Origin: Bacillota bacterium | Lineage (GTDB): Bacteria > Bacillota > Clostridia > Lachnospirales > Lachnospiraceae | DNA: 64,000 nucleotides | Direction: 5' to 3' | NCBI GenBank assembly: GCA_023437715.1 | Contig: JAEZFK010000026.1 | Span: 37,037-101,036, forward strand | Shown here: one piece after another, positions 1 to 7,748 of the stretch | How the letters are laid out: each line of letters starts with the position of its first letter | Position numbering within the stretch: position 1 is the stretch's first letter | The notes under the pieces: generated by a model | The model's input: the letters and a program-made list of their open reading frames with translations, nothing else | Told to the model about the DNA's origin: nothing | Database searches by the model: none | Position numbers and translations under genes: made by a program

Positions 1-564
1 TATTTCCTGCCCATGGTAGCGGCTCCTGCTGCGGTAGCCATGGTCTGGAGGTGGCTGTACAATTCCGAATTCGGACTCATCAATCATTTGCTGCGGTCAA
101 CGGGCCTGCCTGCCGTGAACTGGATATCCAACCCGTCCATCGCATTTATTTCGGTGGCTGTGGTTGGAATCTGGTCCGTGATCGGATATAATATGGTCCT
201 GTTTTTTGCAGGGCTTCAGGAAATTCCGCGGGATTATTATGAAGCGGCCCAGATCGACGGGGCCAGCGGGATCAACCAGTTTTTCCATATCACCCTACCC
301 CTGATTTCACCCACCATGTTTTTCGTGACCGTTACAAGGGTCATCGGAGCCATGCAGGTATTTGACAGCATTTACATGATGATGGATAAAAACAATCCGG
401 CTCTTCCCAAAACTCAGTCTCTGGTGTATTTATTCTATAAATACTCCTTTATCGAGGGAAATAAGGGATACGGTTCCTCCATTGTCATGCTGCTTCTTGC
501 TGTCATCCTTTTCATTACGGTGATCCAGATGGCGTGCCAGAAAAAATGGGTAAATTACAGTTAG
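1..564 (+). CDS. Sugar ABC transporter permease (MalF/UgpA-like), 5' end outside window
   Basis: This is the C-terminal part of an inner-membrane permease of a carbohydrate ABC importer. The reading frame is open from base 1, so the real start lies upstream of the window. The visible 187 residues contain several hydrophobic segments and the cytoplasmic EAA loop (EAAQIDGASGINQFFHITLP), which contacts the ATPase subunit. Its stop is 15 nt before the next gene, a second permease, which has its own GGAAAGGAGG ribosome binding site, so the two form an operon. An alpha-galactosidase follows directly, so an alpha-galactoside such as raffinose or melibiose is the likely substrate. That substrate is inferred from context only. 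Confidence 0.9.
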   Translation, partial: YFLPMVAAPAAVAMVWRWLYNSEFGLINHLLRSTGLPAVNWISNPSIAFISVAVVGIWSVIGYNMVLFFAGLQEIPRDYYEAAQIDGASGINQFFHITLPLISPTMFFVTVTRVIGAMQVFDSIYMMMDKNNPALPKTQSLVYLFYKYSFIEGNKGYGSSIVMLLLAVILFITVIQMACQKKWVNYS

Positions 565-579
565 GGAAAGGAGGAAAAT

Positions 580-1410
580 ATGAATAATAGCAGAAAAGTA
601 AGATTGGGTATGGTTTACTTAATCCTGGGCATCGGGGCGGTCATTATGCTGGTACCCTTTGGGTGGATGATTCTCACCGCCTTTAAAAGCACCTCAGAGG
701 CTACTCAGATGAATCCCTTTATCATCTTTCCCACGATTTGGAGAAAAGAAGCATTTCATTCGGTCATGAGCAAAATGAATTTTCTACGGCTGTACTGGAA
801 TACCCTGCTTCTCATTGTGGAACGTGTCATATGCGCCGTGCTGACGGCTACCATGGCAGGCTATGCCTTTGGGCGGCTCCATTTCAAGGGCAAGAATCTG
901 GCCTTTTCCCTGGTTTTATTCCAGATGATGGTTCCGTCCCAGATCTTTATTATCCCCCAGTATCTGATGGTAAGCAGGCTGGGAATGTTAAACACCTCTT
1001 TTGGCCTTCTTTTTCCAGGCCTTGTAACAGCCTTTGGAACATTTTTGCTCCGGCAGGCCTATATGGGGCTTCCCGTGTCTTTAGAGGAGGCTGCCAGACT
1101 GGACGGCTGCAACATCGGCCAGGCCTTTCTCTATGTAATGGCCCCCCTGACAAAGTCCTCCATGGTGGCCCTTGGAATATTTACGGCTCTCTTTGCTTTT
1201 AAAGAGCTGATGTGGCCCCTGGTGGTCAATACGGAGCAGAACACCATGCCCTTATCAGCTGCTCTTGCAAAGCTGCAGGGACAGTTTGTGACCAATTATC
1301 CGGAGCTGATGGCGGCATCTCTGCTGGCCTGCGTTCCCATGATCATCATTTATCTGATCTTCCAGAAACAGTTTATAGAAGGAATTGCTACATCCGGAGG
1401 AAAATTATAA
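580..1410 (+). CDS. Sugar ABC transporter permease (MalG/UgpE-like)
   Basis: Second membrane subunit of the same carbohydrate importer, 276 residues and full length for this family. It begins with a signal-anchor-like hydrophobic segment (residues about 12-32), has about six membrane spans, and carries the EAA motif (EEAARLDGCNIGQAFLYVMAP). The start is fixed by a GGAAAGGAGG site just upstream. The alpha-galactosidase gene starts 14 nt after the stop, so the operon order is permease-permease-alpha-galactosidase, as in raf/msm-type clusters. The solute-binding protein and the first part of the first permease must lie to the left of the window. Confidence 0.92.
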   Translation: MNNSRKVRLGMVYLILGIGAVIMLVPFGWMILTAFKSTSEATQMNPFIIFPTIWRKEAFHSVMSKMNFLRLYWNTLLLIVERVICAVLTATMAGYAFGRLHFKGKNLAFSLVLFQMMVPSQIFIIPQYLMVSRLGMLNTSFGLLFPGLVTAFGTFLLRQAYMGLPVSLEEAARLDGCNIGQAFLYVMAPLTKSSMVALGIFTALFAFKELMWPLVVNTEQNTMPLSAALAKLQGQFVTNYPELMAASLLACVPMIIIYLIFQKQFIEGIATSGGKL

Positions 1411-1424
1411 AAGGAGCTTCAATC

Positions 1425-3641
1425 ATGCCAATCATTTACCACCAACAAGCGCAACAGTTTCATTTGTATAACAAGTCTGTCAGCTACATCATTCAGGTGA
1501 TGGGAAACGGACAGCTGGGGAATCTCTATTACGGAAAACGCATTGCAGACCGGGAATCCTATGCCTATTTATTCGAGACAGGGGAGCGCCCCCATGCCGC
1601 CATCAGCTGTCCGGAGCCGGTAAATTTATGTTTACAGTATACAAAGCAGGAATACCCGGCCTATGGAACAGGAGATTACCGGTATGGAGCCTGTGTCATA
1701 AGGCAGGAGAACGGCAGCAGGATCACCGGCTTCACTTATGATTCTTACCGGGTTTATAAGGGAAAGCCGTCCATCGAACCCCTGCCCGCGGTTTACGTGG
1801 AGGATGAGGGAGAGGCCGAAACCCTGGAAATAAAGCTTCACGACGAAGTGATGGACACGGATCTGGTTCTCACCTATACCATATTTGAAGAGCTTCCGGT
1901 AATCACAAGGCACGCCCGTTATGACCATCACGGCAGGGAGAAAATTGTCCTTCTGACGGCCATGAGCGGAGCGGTGGATTTACCGGACCGTGATTATGAG
2001 ATGATTCATTTATCCGGGGCCTGGGCCAGGGAGCGGTATGTAAAAAGAAGGCCTTTGGAACAGGGACTTCAGTCCGTTTACAGCATGAGAGGTATCAGCA
2101 GCACGGAACATAATCCGTTTCTGGCTCTGGCCAGGAAAGAGACCACGGAAAAAAACGGTGAAGTCTACGGGTTCAGCCTTGTATACAGCGGAAGCTTCTT
2201 AGGCCAGGTGGAGGTCTGCACCCACGATATGACCAGAGTGCTCATGGGAATTCACCCCGAAACCTTTGAATGGCCCCTTCAGGCAGGGGAATCTTTCCAG
2301 ACGCCGGAGCTGGTAATGGTATATTCGGAGGATGGACTTTCCCATATGAGCCAGGTTTTCCACAGGCTTTACAGAACCCGCCTCGCCAGGGGATACTGGA
2401 GGGACAGGGAAAGGCCGGTGCTTTTAAATAACTGGGAAGCCACCTATATGGATTTCAATGAGGAAAAGATCCTGGAAATCGCAAGGAAGGCAAAGGAAAC
2501 AGGAGTGGAGCTCTTTGTCCTGGACGACGGCTGGTTCGGAGAGAGAAACGACGATTACAGAGCTCTCGGGGACTGGTTTGTCAACAGAAAAAAGCTGCCG
2601 GAGGGAATCTCCGGACTGTCGGAGAAGATAGAAGCCCTGGGCTTAAAGTTCGGCTTGTGGATTGAGCCGGAAATGGTCAATAAGGACAGCCGTTTTTATG
2701 AGGCCCACCCGGACTGGATTTTATCGGCTCCAGGCAGGTACGAGACGCCCAGCAGGCATCAGCATGTTCTGGACTTTTCACGGAAAGAAATTGTGGATGC
2801 CATTTATGAAATGCTTAAGGAGATCATCGGTGGTGCGAAAATATCCTATATTAAATGGGATATGAACCGGTATCTGACGGAGTGCTATTCCAAAGGGACC
2901 TCACCGGACCGGCAGGGGATGGTCATGCACAAGTATATTCTTGGCGTGTATGATTTATATACCCGGCTCATAAGAGATTTTCCGGAAATCCTGTTTGAAT
3001 CCTGTGCCAGCGGCGGAGCCAGGTTTGACCCGGGAATGCTTTACTTCGCGCCCCAGGCGTGGTGCAGCGATGACACCGATGCTGTAGAGCGGTTAAAAAT
3101 CCAGTACGGAACCAGTATGGTATATCCTGTTTCCAGCATCGGAGCCCACGTTTCCGCGGTTCCCAACCATCAGGTCCACAGGATCACTCCCTTGGAGACG
3201 AGAGGAAATGCGGCAATATTCGGGGCCTTTGGATATGAGCTGGATTTAAACCGGCTGAGTGAGGAAGAGATTGAGATTGTAAAGCAGCAGATCGCCTGCT
3301 ACAAGGAGAACCGGAAGCTTCTGCACCAGGGAACCTTTTACCGGCTGAAAAGTCCCTTTGAAGGGAATGATACGGCCTGGATGGTGGTGTCGGAGGAGAA
3401 AGACAAGGCCATTGCAGCTTATTACCAGGTTCTGAACCCGGCCAATGGGGGATGGCTGAGGCTTCGGCTTGCAGGGCTTAGGGAGGATGCGCTGTATTAT
3501 GTATCTATGGGAGAGGATACGGGAGAGTATTATGGAAGCGAGCTGATGTATGCAGGGCTTCCTATTGACAGGGAACGCTTTCTGGAGGAGACAGGAGATT
3601 TTGCTTCGGTTCTTCTGTTTATTGAGAGAAAGGCGGATTAG
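1425..3641 (+). CDS. Alpha-galactosidase, glycoside hydrolase family 36
   Basis: The 738-residue protein has the size and motif order of GH36 alpha-galactosidases of the AgaA/RafA type, retaining enzymes that release alpha-1,6-galactose from melibiose, raffinose and stachyose. The nucleophile is Asp479 in KWDMNRY, and the proposed acid/base is Asp549 in WCSDDTD. Both numbers nearly match those known for Geobacillus AgaA. No signal peptide is visible, so it should act in the cytosol on sugar imported by the two upstream permeases. The ATG at 1425 is chosen because AAAAGGAGC lies just upstream and residues from it match the family N-terminus; the frame stays open further 5' inside the permease gene, but that extension looks spurious. 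Confidence 0.93.
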   Translation: MPIIYHQQAQQFHLYNKSVSYIIQVMGNGQLGNLYYGKRIADRESYAYLFETGERPHAAISCPEPVNLCLQYTKQEYPAYGTGDYRYGACVIRQENGSRITGFTYDSYRVYKGKPSIEPLPAVYVEDEGEAETLEIKLHDEVMDTDLVLTYTIFEELPVITRHARYDHHGREKIVLLTAMSGAVDLPDRDYEMIHLSGAWARERYVKRRPLEQGLQSVYSMRGISSTEHNPFLALARKETTEKNGEVYGFSLVYSGSFLGQVEVCTHDMTRVLMGIHPETFEWPLQAGESFQTPELVMVYSEDGLSHMSQVFHRLYRTRLARGYWRDRERPVLLNNWEATYMDFNEEKILEIARKAKETGVELFVLDDGWFGERNDDYRALGDWFVNRKKLPEGISGLSEKIEALGLKFGLWIEPEMVNKDSRFYEAHPDWILSAPGRYETPSRHQHVLDFSRKEIVDAIYEMLKEIIGGAKISYIKWDMNRYLTECYSKGTSPDRQGMVMHKYILGVYDLYTRLIRDFPEILFESCASGGARFDPGMLYFAPQAWCSDDTDAVERLKIQYGTSMVYPVSSIGAHVSAVPNHQVHRITPLETRGNAAIFGAFGYELDLNRLSEEEIEIVKQQIACYKENRKLLHQGTFYRLKSPFEGNDTAWMVVSEEKDKAIAAYYQVLNPANGGWLRLRLAGLREDALYYVSMGEDTGEYYGSELMYAGLPIDRERFLEETGDFASVLLFIERKAD

Positions 3642-3654
3642 GAGATTGTGTGAA

Positions 3655-3702
3655 GAGGGTATTGCAAAATCACTGAATCAGAGTGATTGAGCAGTACCCT
3701 CA
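3655..3702 (+). terminator. Hairpin after the alpha-galactosidase gene
   Basis: A two-part stem: GAGGGTA at the left pairs with TACCCTC at the right, and inside it AATCACT pairs with AGTGATT. It lies between two convergent genes. There is no clear T tract on the plus strand, so it may end transcription weakly or only protect the mRNA 3' end. Confidence 0.5.
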
Positions 3703-3707
3703 GGTTG

Positions 3708-4475
3708 TCATTTATTCATATCTGCAATAAAGTTATTTTTCTTTGCGGTAACCTGTACCCATGCCGGCCGGAATCCGCTCTTTATTGCATTTTTAGCTGA
3801 TTTTATGTTTGACCAGGCGCAGCAATAGAAAGGAACCTTGTTCCGCTTTAACGCTTCCACAGCAAGGGTGCTTGTAAGGGAGGACGCAATGCCCAGGCAT
3901 CTGTACTCCGGCAGCACATCAATCCCTATTTGCCACATGGTATCGCAGTCCGCCGAGCAGCCTGCCAGACCGATCAGCTTTTCATTCTCAAATGCTCCAA
4001 CTGCCAGTACATCCAGCTGTTTCCGTTTTTCACATAGCGCATTGCGCCATTCCGGCAAATAGTAACCGGCAAAATCCTCCGCCTCCATGACCCTTAATTC
4101 ATATCCGCAGGTAAGGGGGGTGATAATCGTTATATCCGGTAAAAAGTACTCCGCCATAAAACAGATATTCAAGTCAAATGGTTTCAGTCTTTCCATTAAA
4201 ACAAGAAGATTCGGCGTTTCAAAACAATGCTCCACAGGATATTTATTGATATAACTTTCTACTGTATCAACGAGGTTTTCCGATACGGAGGCGACGATAT
4301 TGTTTCCGTATGAAGTCAGGTCACAGTCAAAGGGCAGCTCCAGATATTTTCTGGCATCGGTTCTCTTTTCAGAAATAACAACCTTATTTTCTTCGCAGAA
4401 AAAGTCATCGGCGCGGCAGCAGCTGTCCGCAGCCGATTGCTGTACTGCAATCGGCATTATTTCACGATTTGTCAT
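3708..4475 (-). CDS. GNAT-family N-acetyltransferase
   Basis: A 255-residue protein of the GNAT_acetyltran type. The C-terminal half has the acetyl-CoA-binding core: strand ending in MWQIGIDVLPEYRCLGIASSL (the R/Q-x-x-G-x-A loop) followed by a helix and CCAWSNIKSAKNAIKSGFRP, where the Asn-x-x-S pattern closes the fold. The N-terminal half (about 100 residues) is family specific and holds no catalytic motif I can name. The ATG at 4475 is preferred over a GTG 15 nt upstream because GAAAGGA sits 6-7 nt before it. The acetyl acceptor cannot be told from sequence. It is convergent with the alpha-galactosidase gene. Confidence 0.85.
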   Translation of the reverse strand: MTNREIMPIAVQQSAADSCCRADDFFCEENKVVISEKRTDARKYLELPFDCDLTSYGNNIVASVSENLVDTVESYINKYPVEHCFETPNLLVLMERLKPFDLNICFMAEYFLPDITIITPLTCGYELRVMEAEDFAGYYLPEWRNALCEKRKQLDVLAVGAFENEKLIGLAGCSADCDTMWQIGIDVLPEYRCLGIASSLTSTLAVEALKRNKVPFYCCAWSNIKSAKNAIKSGFRPAWVQVTAKKNNFIADMNK

Positions 4476-4525
4476 ATTGTTTCCTTTCACAGGCTGTAAA
4501 AGCTGTATGGTTGTTTTTTAACACC

Positions 4526-4554
4526 ATCATACCATATTCTTCGCTTACTTTCCA
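4526..4554 (-). promoter_or_regulatory. Putative sigma-A promoter for the GNAT gene
   Basis: On the minus strand TGGAAA, 17 nt, then TATGAT precede the acetyltransferase gene. The -35 box is weak. The rest of the non-coding stretch 4555-4813 shows only a TGGTATAAT extended -10-like sequence at 4740-4748, which could drive the remnant gene that follows, and nothing else I recognise. Confidence 0.4.
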
Positions 4555-4813
4555 CGCCATTCCGCGACGTGCTTATGGATAGAAGTATACACAAAGCTGA
4601 TAGAATTGGGAAAGCTTCCCGGCAATAGGAATCCATTATCCGGGGATTGGGATGGCTACAGCAATAGCCATAACAGCCATAGAAAGCGGGTATCCTTTTG
4701 CGAAATTTACACAGCGGTATGGAAGTATTACAGGAAATTTGGTATAATCACAAGACGAACTTATATTCTGCAATTATTCTGTAATTATTCTGCAATAGAA
4801 AGGAGTTGGTTAA

Positions 4814-5177
4814 ATGATTATTTCAATTGATAAGACATATCGCATTTTTATGGACTTCGAATATTTAAGGGATATTGTTCCTATCAATTTAATAAAAATA
4901 ATCAAGCAATCTCCTATGCTGCTTGCAAGCAATGAAAAAGACTTTATTATGACGATTTCTGTGCCGCAGATGCCGGTTATGCCTTGGCTTTAGCTACATT
5001 TATCAGCAGACAGATTCTTGAAAAGGAAAAATACCGGTATTGTATACGGATTTATCCAATTCATTTTCCAATAAGGCATATAAAAATGTGGATGAAGCAG
5101 CGCTGACCTGGAAAGCATGGGGTTACAAAGTGAGCGCCTGTCTGAAATATTTATGCAGCGTTACGGACAAAAAATAA
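4814..5177 (+). pseudogene. Decayed GNAT acetyltransferase remnant
   Basis: A good ribosome binding site (GAAAGGAG) precedes an ATG at 4814, but that frame stops after 59 residues at 4993. From about 4963 the next frame reads DAGYALALATFISRQILEKE, and from about 5035 a third frame reads LYTDLSNSFSNKAYKNV and runs to a stop at 5177. Joined, these make the typical GNAT C-terminal pattern GYA-x-ALATFISRQ ... YTDLSNSFSNKAYKNV. Two frameshifts are therefore needed to restore one protein, and the product is much shorter than a normal acetyltransferase, so I call it a pseudogene. A sequencing error is a less likely alternative. Confidence 0.6.
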
Positions 5178-5218
5178 GACAATTAAGATAAAGCCCTTGG
5201 GAAAGGAGAGACGCCGTT

Positions 5219-6109
5219 ATGAGCTTAAAAGCGGATAGAAAAAGGTTTTTTGCAGGAATCATGAAATCGGACAGTAAAATGGCCCTGAAGTTAGAGCAGC
5301 CTCCAAGAGGAACTTTCCAGCTGGCCCCGGAGCGGTTTTCAAAAAAGATCCGGGTAAAGTCCTGGAATGCAGACGGCTTCCCGGGAATCACCATAAATGG
5401 AAGCTATACAAAAAACGATCACATTCTGATGCTGCCGGGAGGGGCCTATACCCTGGAGCCGTCAGAGCGGTACCGGGAAATCGCGGAGTATTTTGCCGGG
5501 AAGGAACAGGTGAGAGTGTCCATTCCCCAATGTCCTCTGGCCCCGGAATATACGGCGCTTAAAGTCCGCCAGTGCCTGTTAAGCGTTTACCGCCGCCTGA
5601 CAGAGGAATATCCGGCTGACCGGTTTTTTCTGTTTGGAGATTTCTCCGGCGGAAGTCTGGCCCTTTCGCTTTTGCAGGAGCTTAAGAATCTGGGAAAGCT
5701 GCCCATGCCCGCGAGAACGGCTGTGGTTTCTCCGTGGCTTGACATTGCCCTTGATAATCCCAAGATGAAAATCGCAAAGAAATCAGATCCCATTCTTCCC
5801 ATAGAAGCCCTTAGGGAGGCGGGAGTCCGTTACAGAGGCCCTCTGGAGCCGGACCATCCCTTTGTCTCTCCTCTTTACGGCGACTGGAACCATTTAGGCC
5901 AGATCCTCATATTTTCCGGCACGGAGGAAATACTGACTCCGGATTGCGAACTGCTGGCGGAAAAGGCCGGTACCCTTGACGGGACCAGGATCATTTATAA
6001 AAAGGGAGCAAAAATGGTTCACGACTGGATCATGATTCCCTGTAAGGAAACAGATGCCACTTTGGATTTAATTGCACGGTTCTTTCTGGAGGAAGCTCTG
6101 GAATTTTAA
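5219..6109 (+). CDS. Alpha/beta-hydrolase, HSL-type esterase-like
   Basis: A 296-residue alpha/beta-hydrolase fold protein. The oxyanion region reads MLPGGAY (residues about 69-75), the nucleophile elbow is GDFSGG with Ser143, followed by VSPWLD, which is typical of hormone-sensitive-lipase-like esterases; the family's usual GDSAGG is altered to GDFSGG. The acid is probably Asp in LTPDCE and the base His in MVHDW near the C-terminus. No signal peptide is present. The start follows GAAAGGAG. It is a single-gene unit closed by a strong hairpin whose left arm overlaps the stop codon. Substrate unknown; a carboxylester is likely. Confidence 0.82.
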   Translation: MSLKADRKRFFAGIMKSDSKMALKLEQPPRGTFQLAPERFSKKIRVKSWNADGFPGITINGSYTKNDHILMLPGGAYTLEPSERYREIAEYFAGKEQVRVSIPQCPLAPEYTALKVRQCLLSVYRRLTEEYPADRFFLFGDFSGGSLALSLLQELKNLGKLPMPARTAVVSPWLDIALDNPKMKIAKKSDPILPIEALREAGVRYRGPLEPDHPFVSPLYGDWNHLGQILIFSGTEEILTPDCELLAEKAGTLDGTRIIYKKGAKMVHDWIMIPCKETDATLDLIARFFLEEALEF

Positions 6110-6148
6110 AACGAGGTCCGGACCCTTAAAAGGGCCGAACCTCGTTTT
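6108..6148. terminator. Bidirectional rho-independent terminator
   Basis: AAAACGAGGT pairs perfectly with ACCTCGTTTT, and the GC-rich inner arms CGG-CCC and GGGCCG extend the stem around a TTAAAA loop. A run of A on the left and T on the right lets it work for both the hydrolase gene and the convergent mecA gene. The left arm starts within the hydrolase stop codon. Confidence 0.85.
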
Positions 6149-6182
6149 GGCTGTGATGAAGTACTATGAACAAAGGAACGGA

Positions 6183-6902
6183 TTAAAGTTTTGCAAGAGA
6201 CTGAAGAGCGTGGCCTTCAATCAACACCTCGTAATGTTCCTTGTAGTACGCTTCTGAAGCATAATCCTGATGAATCTTGGAGCCGTATTCCGCAAGCAGG
6301 TTGCATACACGGCTGAAATCCTGAGATTTATCAGGAGTGTTCCTGATTACCAGATAATATTGTCTTGTATCGGGCTTCTTGTATAATGTATTTTCCCCAT
6401 CGTAAACCTGTCCGATGGTTCTTGCAGCATCAGATACCTGATCCAGGCTTTGAAAACAATAGATTCTTATAGAGGAAGCGCCTGTTTTCTCTTTTGGCTG
6501 CTCTGCTTCCGGTTCTTCCTTTTTGTCAATTCCAAGCAGGCTCAGCAGCCCTTCCGCACCCTCCAGCAGCTCGCTGGCAAGATCCCCTGACAGGGAGTCC
6601 GTGTCCTCGTCGCTTGAAGGTGAAAATTTGGCAAACCTGGTATCTAATTCTTCCGGGTCTTCGATCTTTGTGATTACCAGCATCACGCTTTCGTTAGATA
6701 GAGGAATTGCTTCTACCATGAGAGGAATGTCTTCTGCTTCAAATCCCACTTCGTTAGAGGCTTTCTGAATCATCTCGCGGAACAGGTTGCGGGCTTTTTC
6801 GCTGCCATAGGCAAGTTCGCCTAAATTTAGGTTCCGGACGCTTAGATCAAAGCTGGTAAGCGTACAACGGATCTGATTTTCATTGATACGTTCTATCTTC
6901 AT
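6183..6902 (-). CDS. mecA: Adaptor protein MecA
   Basis: A 239-residue MecA homologue, the adaptor that feeds substrates to the ClpC/ClpP protease. It starts MKIERINENQIRCTLT, the conserved N-terminal substrate-binding domain (about residues 1-85). An acidic, low-complexity linker (SSDEDTDSLSG...KKEEPEAEQPKEK, about 93-142) leads to the C-terminal ClpC-binding domain (about 145-230), ending SEAYYKEHYEVLIEGHALQSLAKL. No clpC gene is in the window. Transcription is by its own promoter, which overlaps an 18-bp palindrome, and ends at the bidirectional terminator shared with the hydrolase. Confidence 0.93.
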   Translation of the reverse strand: MKIERINENQIRCTLTSFDLSVRNLNLGELAYGSEKARNLFREMIQKASNEVGFEAEDIPLMVEAIPLSNESVMLVITKIEDPEELDTRFAKFSPSSDEDTDSLSGDLASELLEGAEGLLSLLGIDKKEEPEAEQPKEKTGASSIRIYCFQSLDQVSDAARTIGQVYDGENTLYKKPDTRQYYLVIRNTPDKSQDFSRVCNLLAEYGSKIHQDYASEAYYKEHYEVLIEGHALQSLAKL

Positions 6903-6963
6903 AGGATCACTTCCTGTTCTTTTAAAAATGGTGAATAAATGTTTCCATACTTCCTCAACATAA

Positions 6964-7004
6964 CTATACTATATAGTATAGCAAAAAGGCAATTACTATG
7001 TGAA
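6964..7004 (-). promoter_or_regulatory. mecA promoter overlapping an 18-bp perfect palindrome
   Basis: On the minus strand TTCACA (7004-6999), 18 nt, then TATACT (6980-6975) form a sigma-A-like promoter. The -10 box sits inside the perfect palindrome CTATACTATATAGTATAG (6964-6981). Such a dyad over the -10 resembles operators of YtrA-subfamily GntR repressors, so mecA is probably repressible. The regulator is not in the window. Confidence 0.55.
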
Positions 7005-7036
7005 AAAATTTATATAAATTTAAGGTTTGAATGTAA

Positions 7037-7076
7037 AAACAGGGAAGCCTTTGTCAATACTGGGGTTTCCCTGTTT
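7037..7076. terminator. Hairpin with flanking A and T runs
   Basis: AAACAGGGAA (7037-7046) pairs with TTCCCTGTTT (7067-7076) across a 20-nt loop. It could act as a terminator in both directions. No gene that I recognise ends here: between 6903 and 7264 I see only the mecA promoter, this hairpin and no convincing coding sequence. Confidence 0.4.
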
Positions 7077-7264
7077 GGATTGAAAAATGATACTGATTTG
7101 ATACGATTTCCTGTAATTCCGTTGCCTCAGCATGGCGATTGGGATACATATGATCAAACATATGGTTCGGAAAGAGATGAGATGGCCGCAACAGGATGGG
7201 AGGGAAAGGACGGAAGTCGAAAAAAAGCAGCGTAACCATTACGGTTTGCTGCTGGGGAAAGTAA

Positions 7265-7293
7265 TTGCAGATTGCAAAGGGATATGTTACCAT
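7265..7293 (+). promoter_or_regulatory. Putative promoter of the type I toxin mRNA
   Basis: TTGCAG (7265-7270), a 17-nt spacer and TACCAT (7288-7293), with the extended -10 dinucleotide TG at 7285. Transcription would begin near 7300, leaving a leader of about 65 nt before the toxin start codon. Confidence 0.45.
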
Positions 7294-7331
7294 AGTGACA
7301 TGGAACAATCGTGTCGCTGCAAGGGCGTTGG

Positions 7332-7356
7332 CCTCCCATATTACATAGATGGGAGG
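7332..7356 (+). promoter_or_regulatory. Hairpin sequestering the toxin Shine-Dalgarno
   Basis: CCTCCCAT (7332-7339) is perfectly complementary to ATGGGAGG (7349-7356), with a 9-nt loop. The right arm contains the GGGAGG ribosome binding site of the toxin gene at 7365. A folded leader would hide the site, a known way of keeping type I toxin mRNAs silent. Confidence 0.65.
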
Positions 7357-7364
7357 TGGTGCGG

Positions 7365-7448
7365 ATGAAATATGACTTTAAAGACCTTATGGCCTTTGGT
7401 ATGTTTGTAATCGCATTACTTATCTTTATTTTCGTTAATTGTAAGTAG
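7365..7448 (+). CDS. Small hydrophobic peptide, holin-like type I toxin (TxpA/Hol_Tox type)
   Basis: A 27-residue ORF reads MKYDFKDLMAFGMFVIALL then a hydrophobic stretch ending NCK. It is a charged N-terminus, one membrane helix (residues about 8-25) and a short polar end. The pattern -LM-x-FGMF-IALL- is that of the putative holin-like toxins of Firmicutes (TxpA/BsrG relatives), which damage the membrane when overproduced. It starts after GGGAGG with 8 nt spacing. The ribosome binding site is inside a hairpin, and two terminator hairpins and an antisense promoter follow, which is the standard layout of a type I toxin locus. The assignment rests on pattern and context, not on an alignment. 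Confidence 0.7.
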   Translation: MKYDFKDLMAFGMFVIALLIFIFVNCK

Positions 7449-7486
7449 CGTTTTTCTATAAAGTCCTGGAAACGGGAATAGAAAAA

Positions 7487-7530
7487 CCACCCTTGTAAAA
7501 CATTGGCGTGTTAAGCAGGGTGGAATTTTC
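7487..7530. terminator. Shared terminator hairpin of toxin mRNA and antisense RNA
   Basis: CCACCCT (7487-7493) pairs with AGGGTGG (7517-7523). A T-rich run follows on the plus strand (AATTTTC), and five T follow on the minus strand, so the hairpin can stop the antisense RNA efficiently and the toxin mRNA partly. Confidence 0.65.
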
Positions 7531-7545
7531 TATCTTCTTATGGGC

Positions 7546-7577
7546 CAACCCCTTGTATTGGGGCGGTTGTTCCTTTT
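7546..7577 (+). terminator. Second terminator hairpin of the toxin mRNA
   Basis: CAACCCC pairs with GGGG-C-GGTTG around a short loop, followed by TTCCTTTT. The stretch up to 7748 then holds only the antisense promoter, AT-rich sequence and a TTGAAA-17-TAAAAT promoter (7708-7736) for the kinase gene. Confidence 0.6.
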
Positions 7578-7748
7578 GTAATATTAATATAGCATATCTG
7601 GCAGTAATATTCAAGGATTGTATTGTTGAGAATATATTCCGGGCTCCCTTTTGAGTCTGCAGTTATCATGATAACACCTTCTAATTTTAATTTTATAATA
7701 AAAATAGTTGAAAAATCGAATAAAATATATTAAAATAAACCTCAAGAG

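Larger units (their letters stand above)
7481..7579 (-). ncRNA. Predicted antisense RNA antitoxin (RatA-like)
   Basis: On the minus strand TTGAAT (7614-7609), a 17-nt spacer and TATATT (7591-7586) form a promoter, giving a start near 7579. The transcript would run through a CAACC/GGTTG hairpin and end at CCACCCT...AGGGTGG followed by TTTTTC (complement of 7481-7486). This is an RNA of about 100 nt, complementary to the 3' untranslated part of the toxin mRNA. Tail-to-tail overlap of this kind is known for TxpA/RatA. Confidence 0.6.

Noticed and set aside
4606..4830. 74-codon ORF before the GNAT remnant
   Set aside because: Lacks a ribosome site and runs through a likely -10 box into the remnant; no protein pattern.
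6939..7368. Several overlapping ORFs of 60-98 codons in all frames upstream of the toxin locus
   Set aside because: No ribosome sites, no recognisable domains, and they cross the mecA promoter, a hairpin and the toxin promoter.
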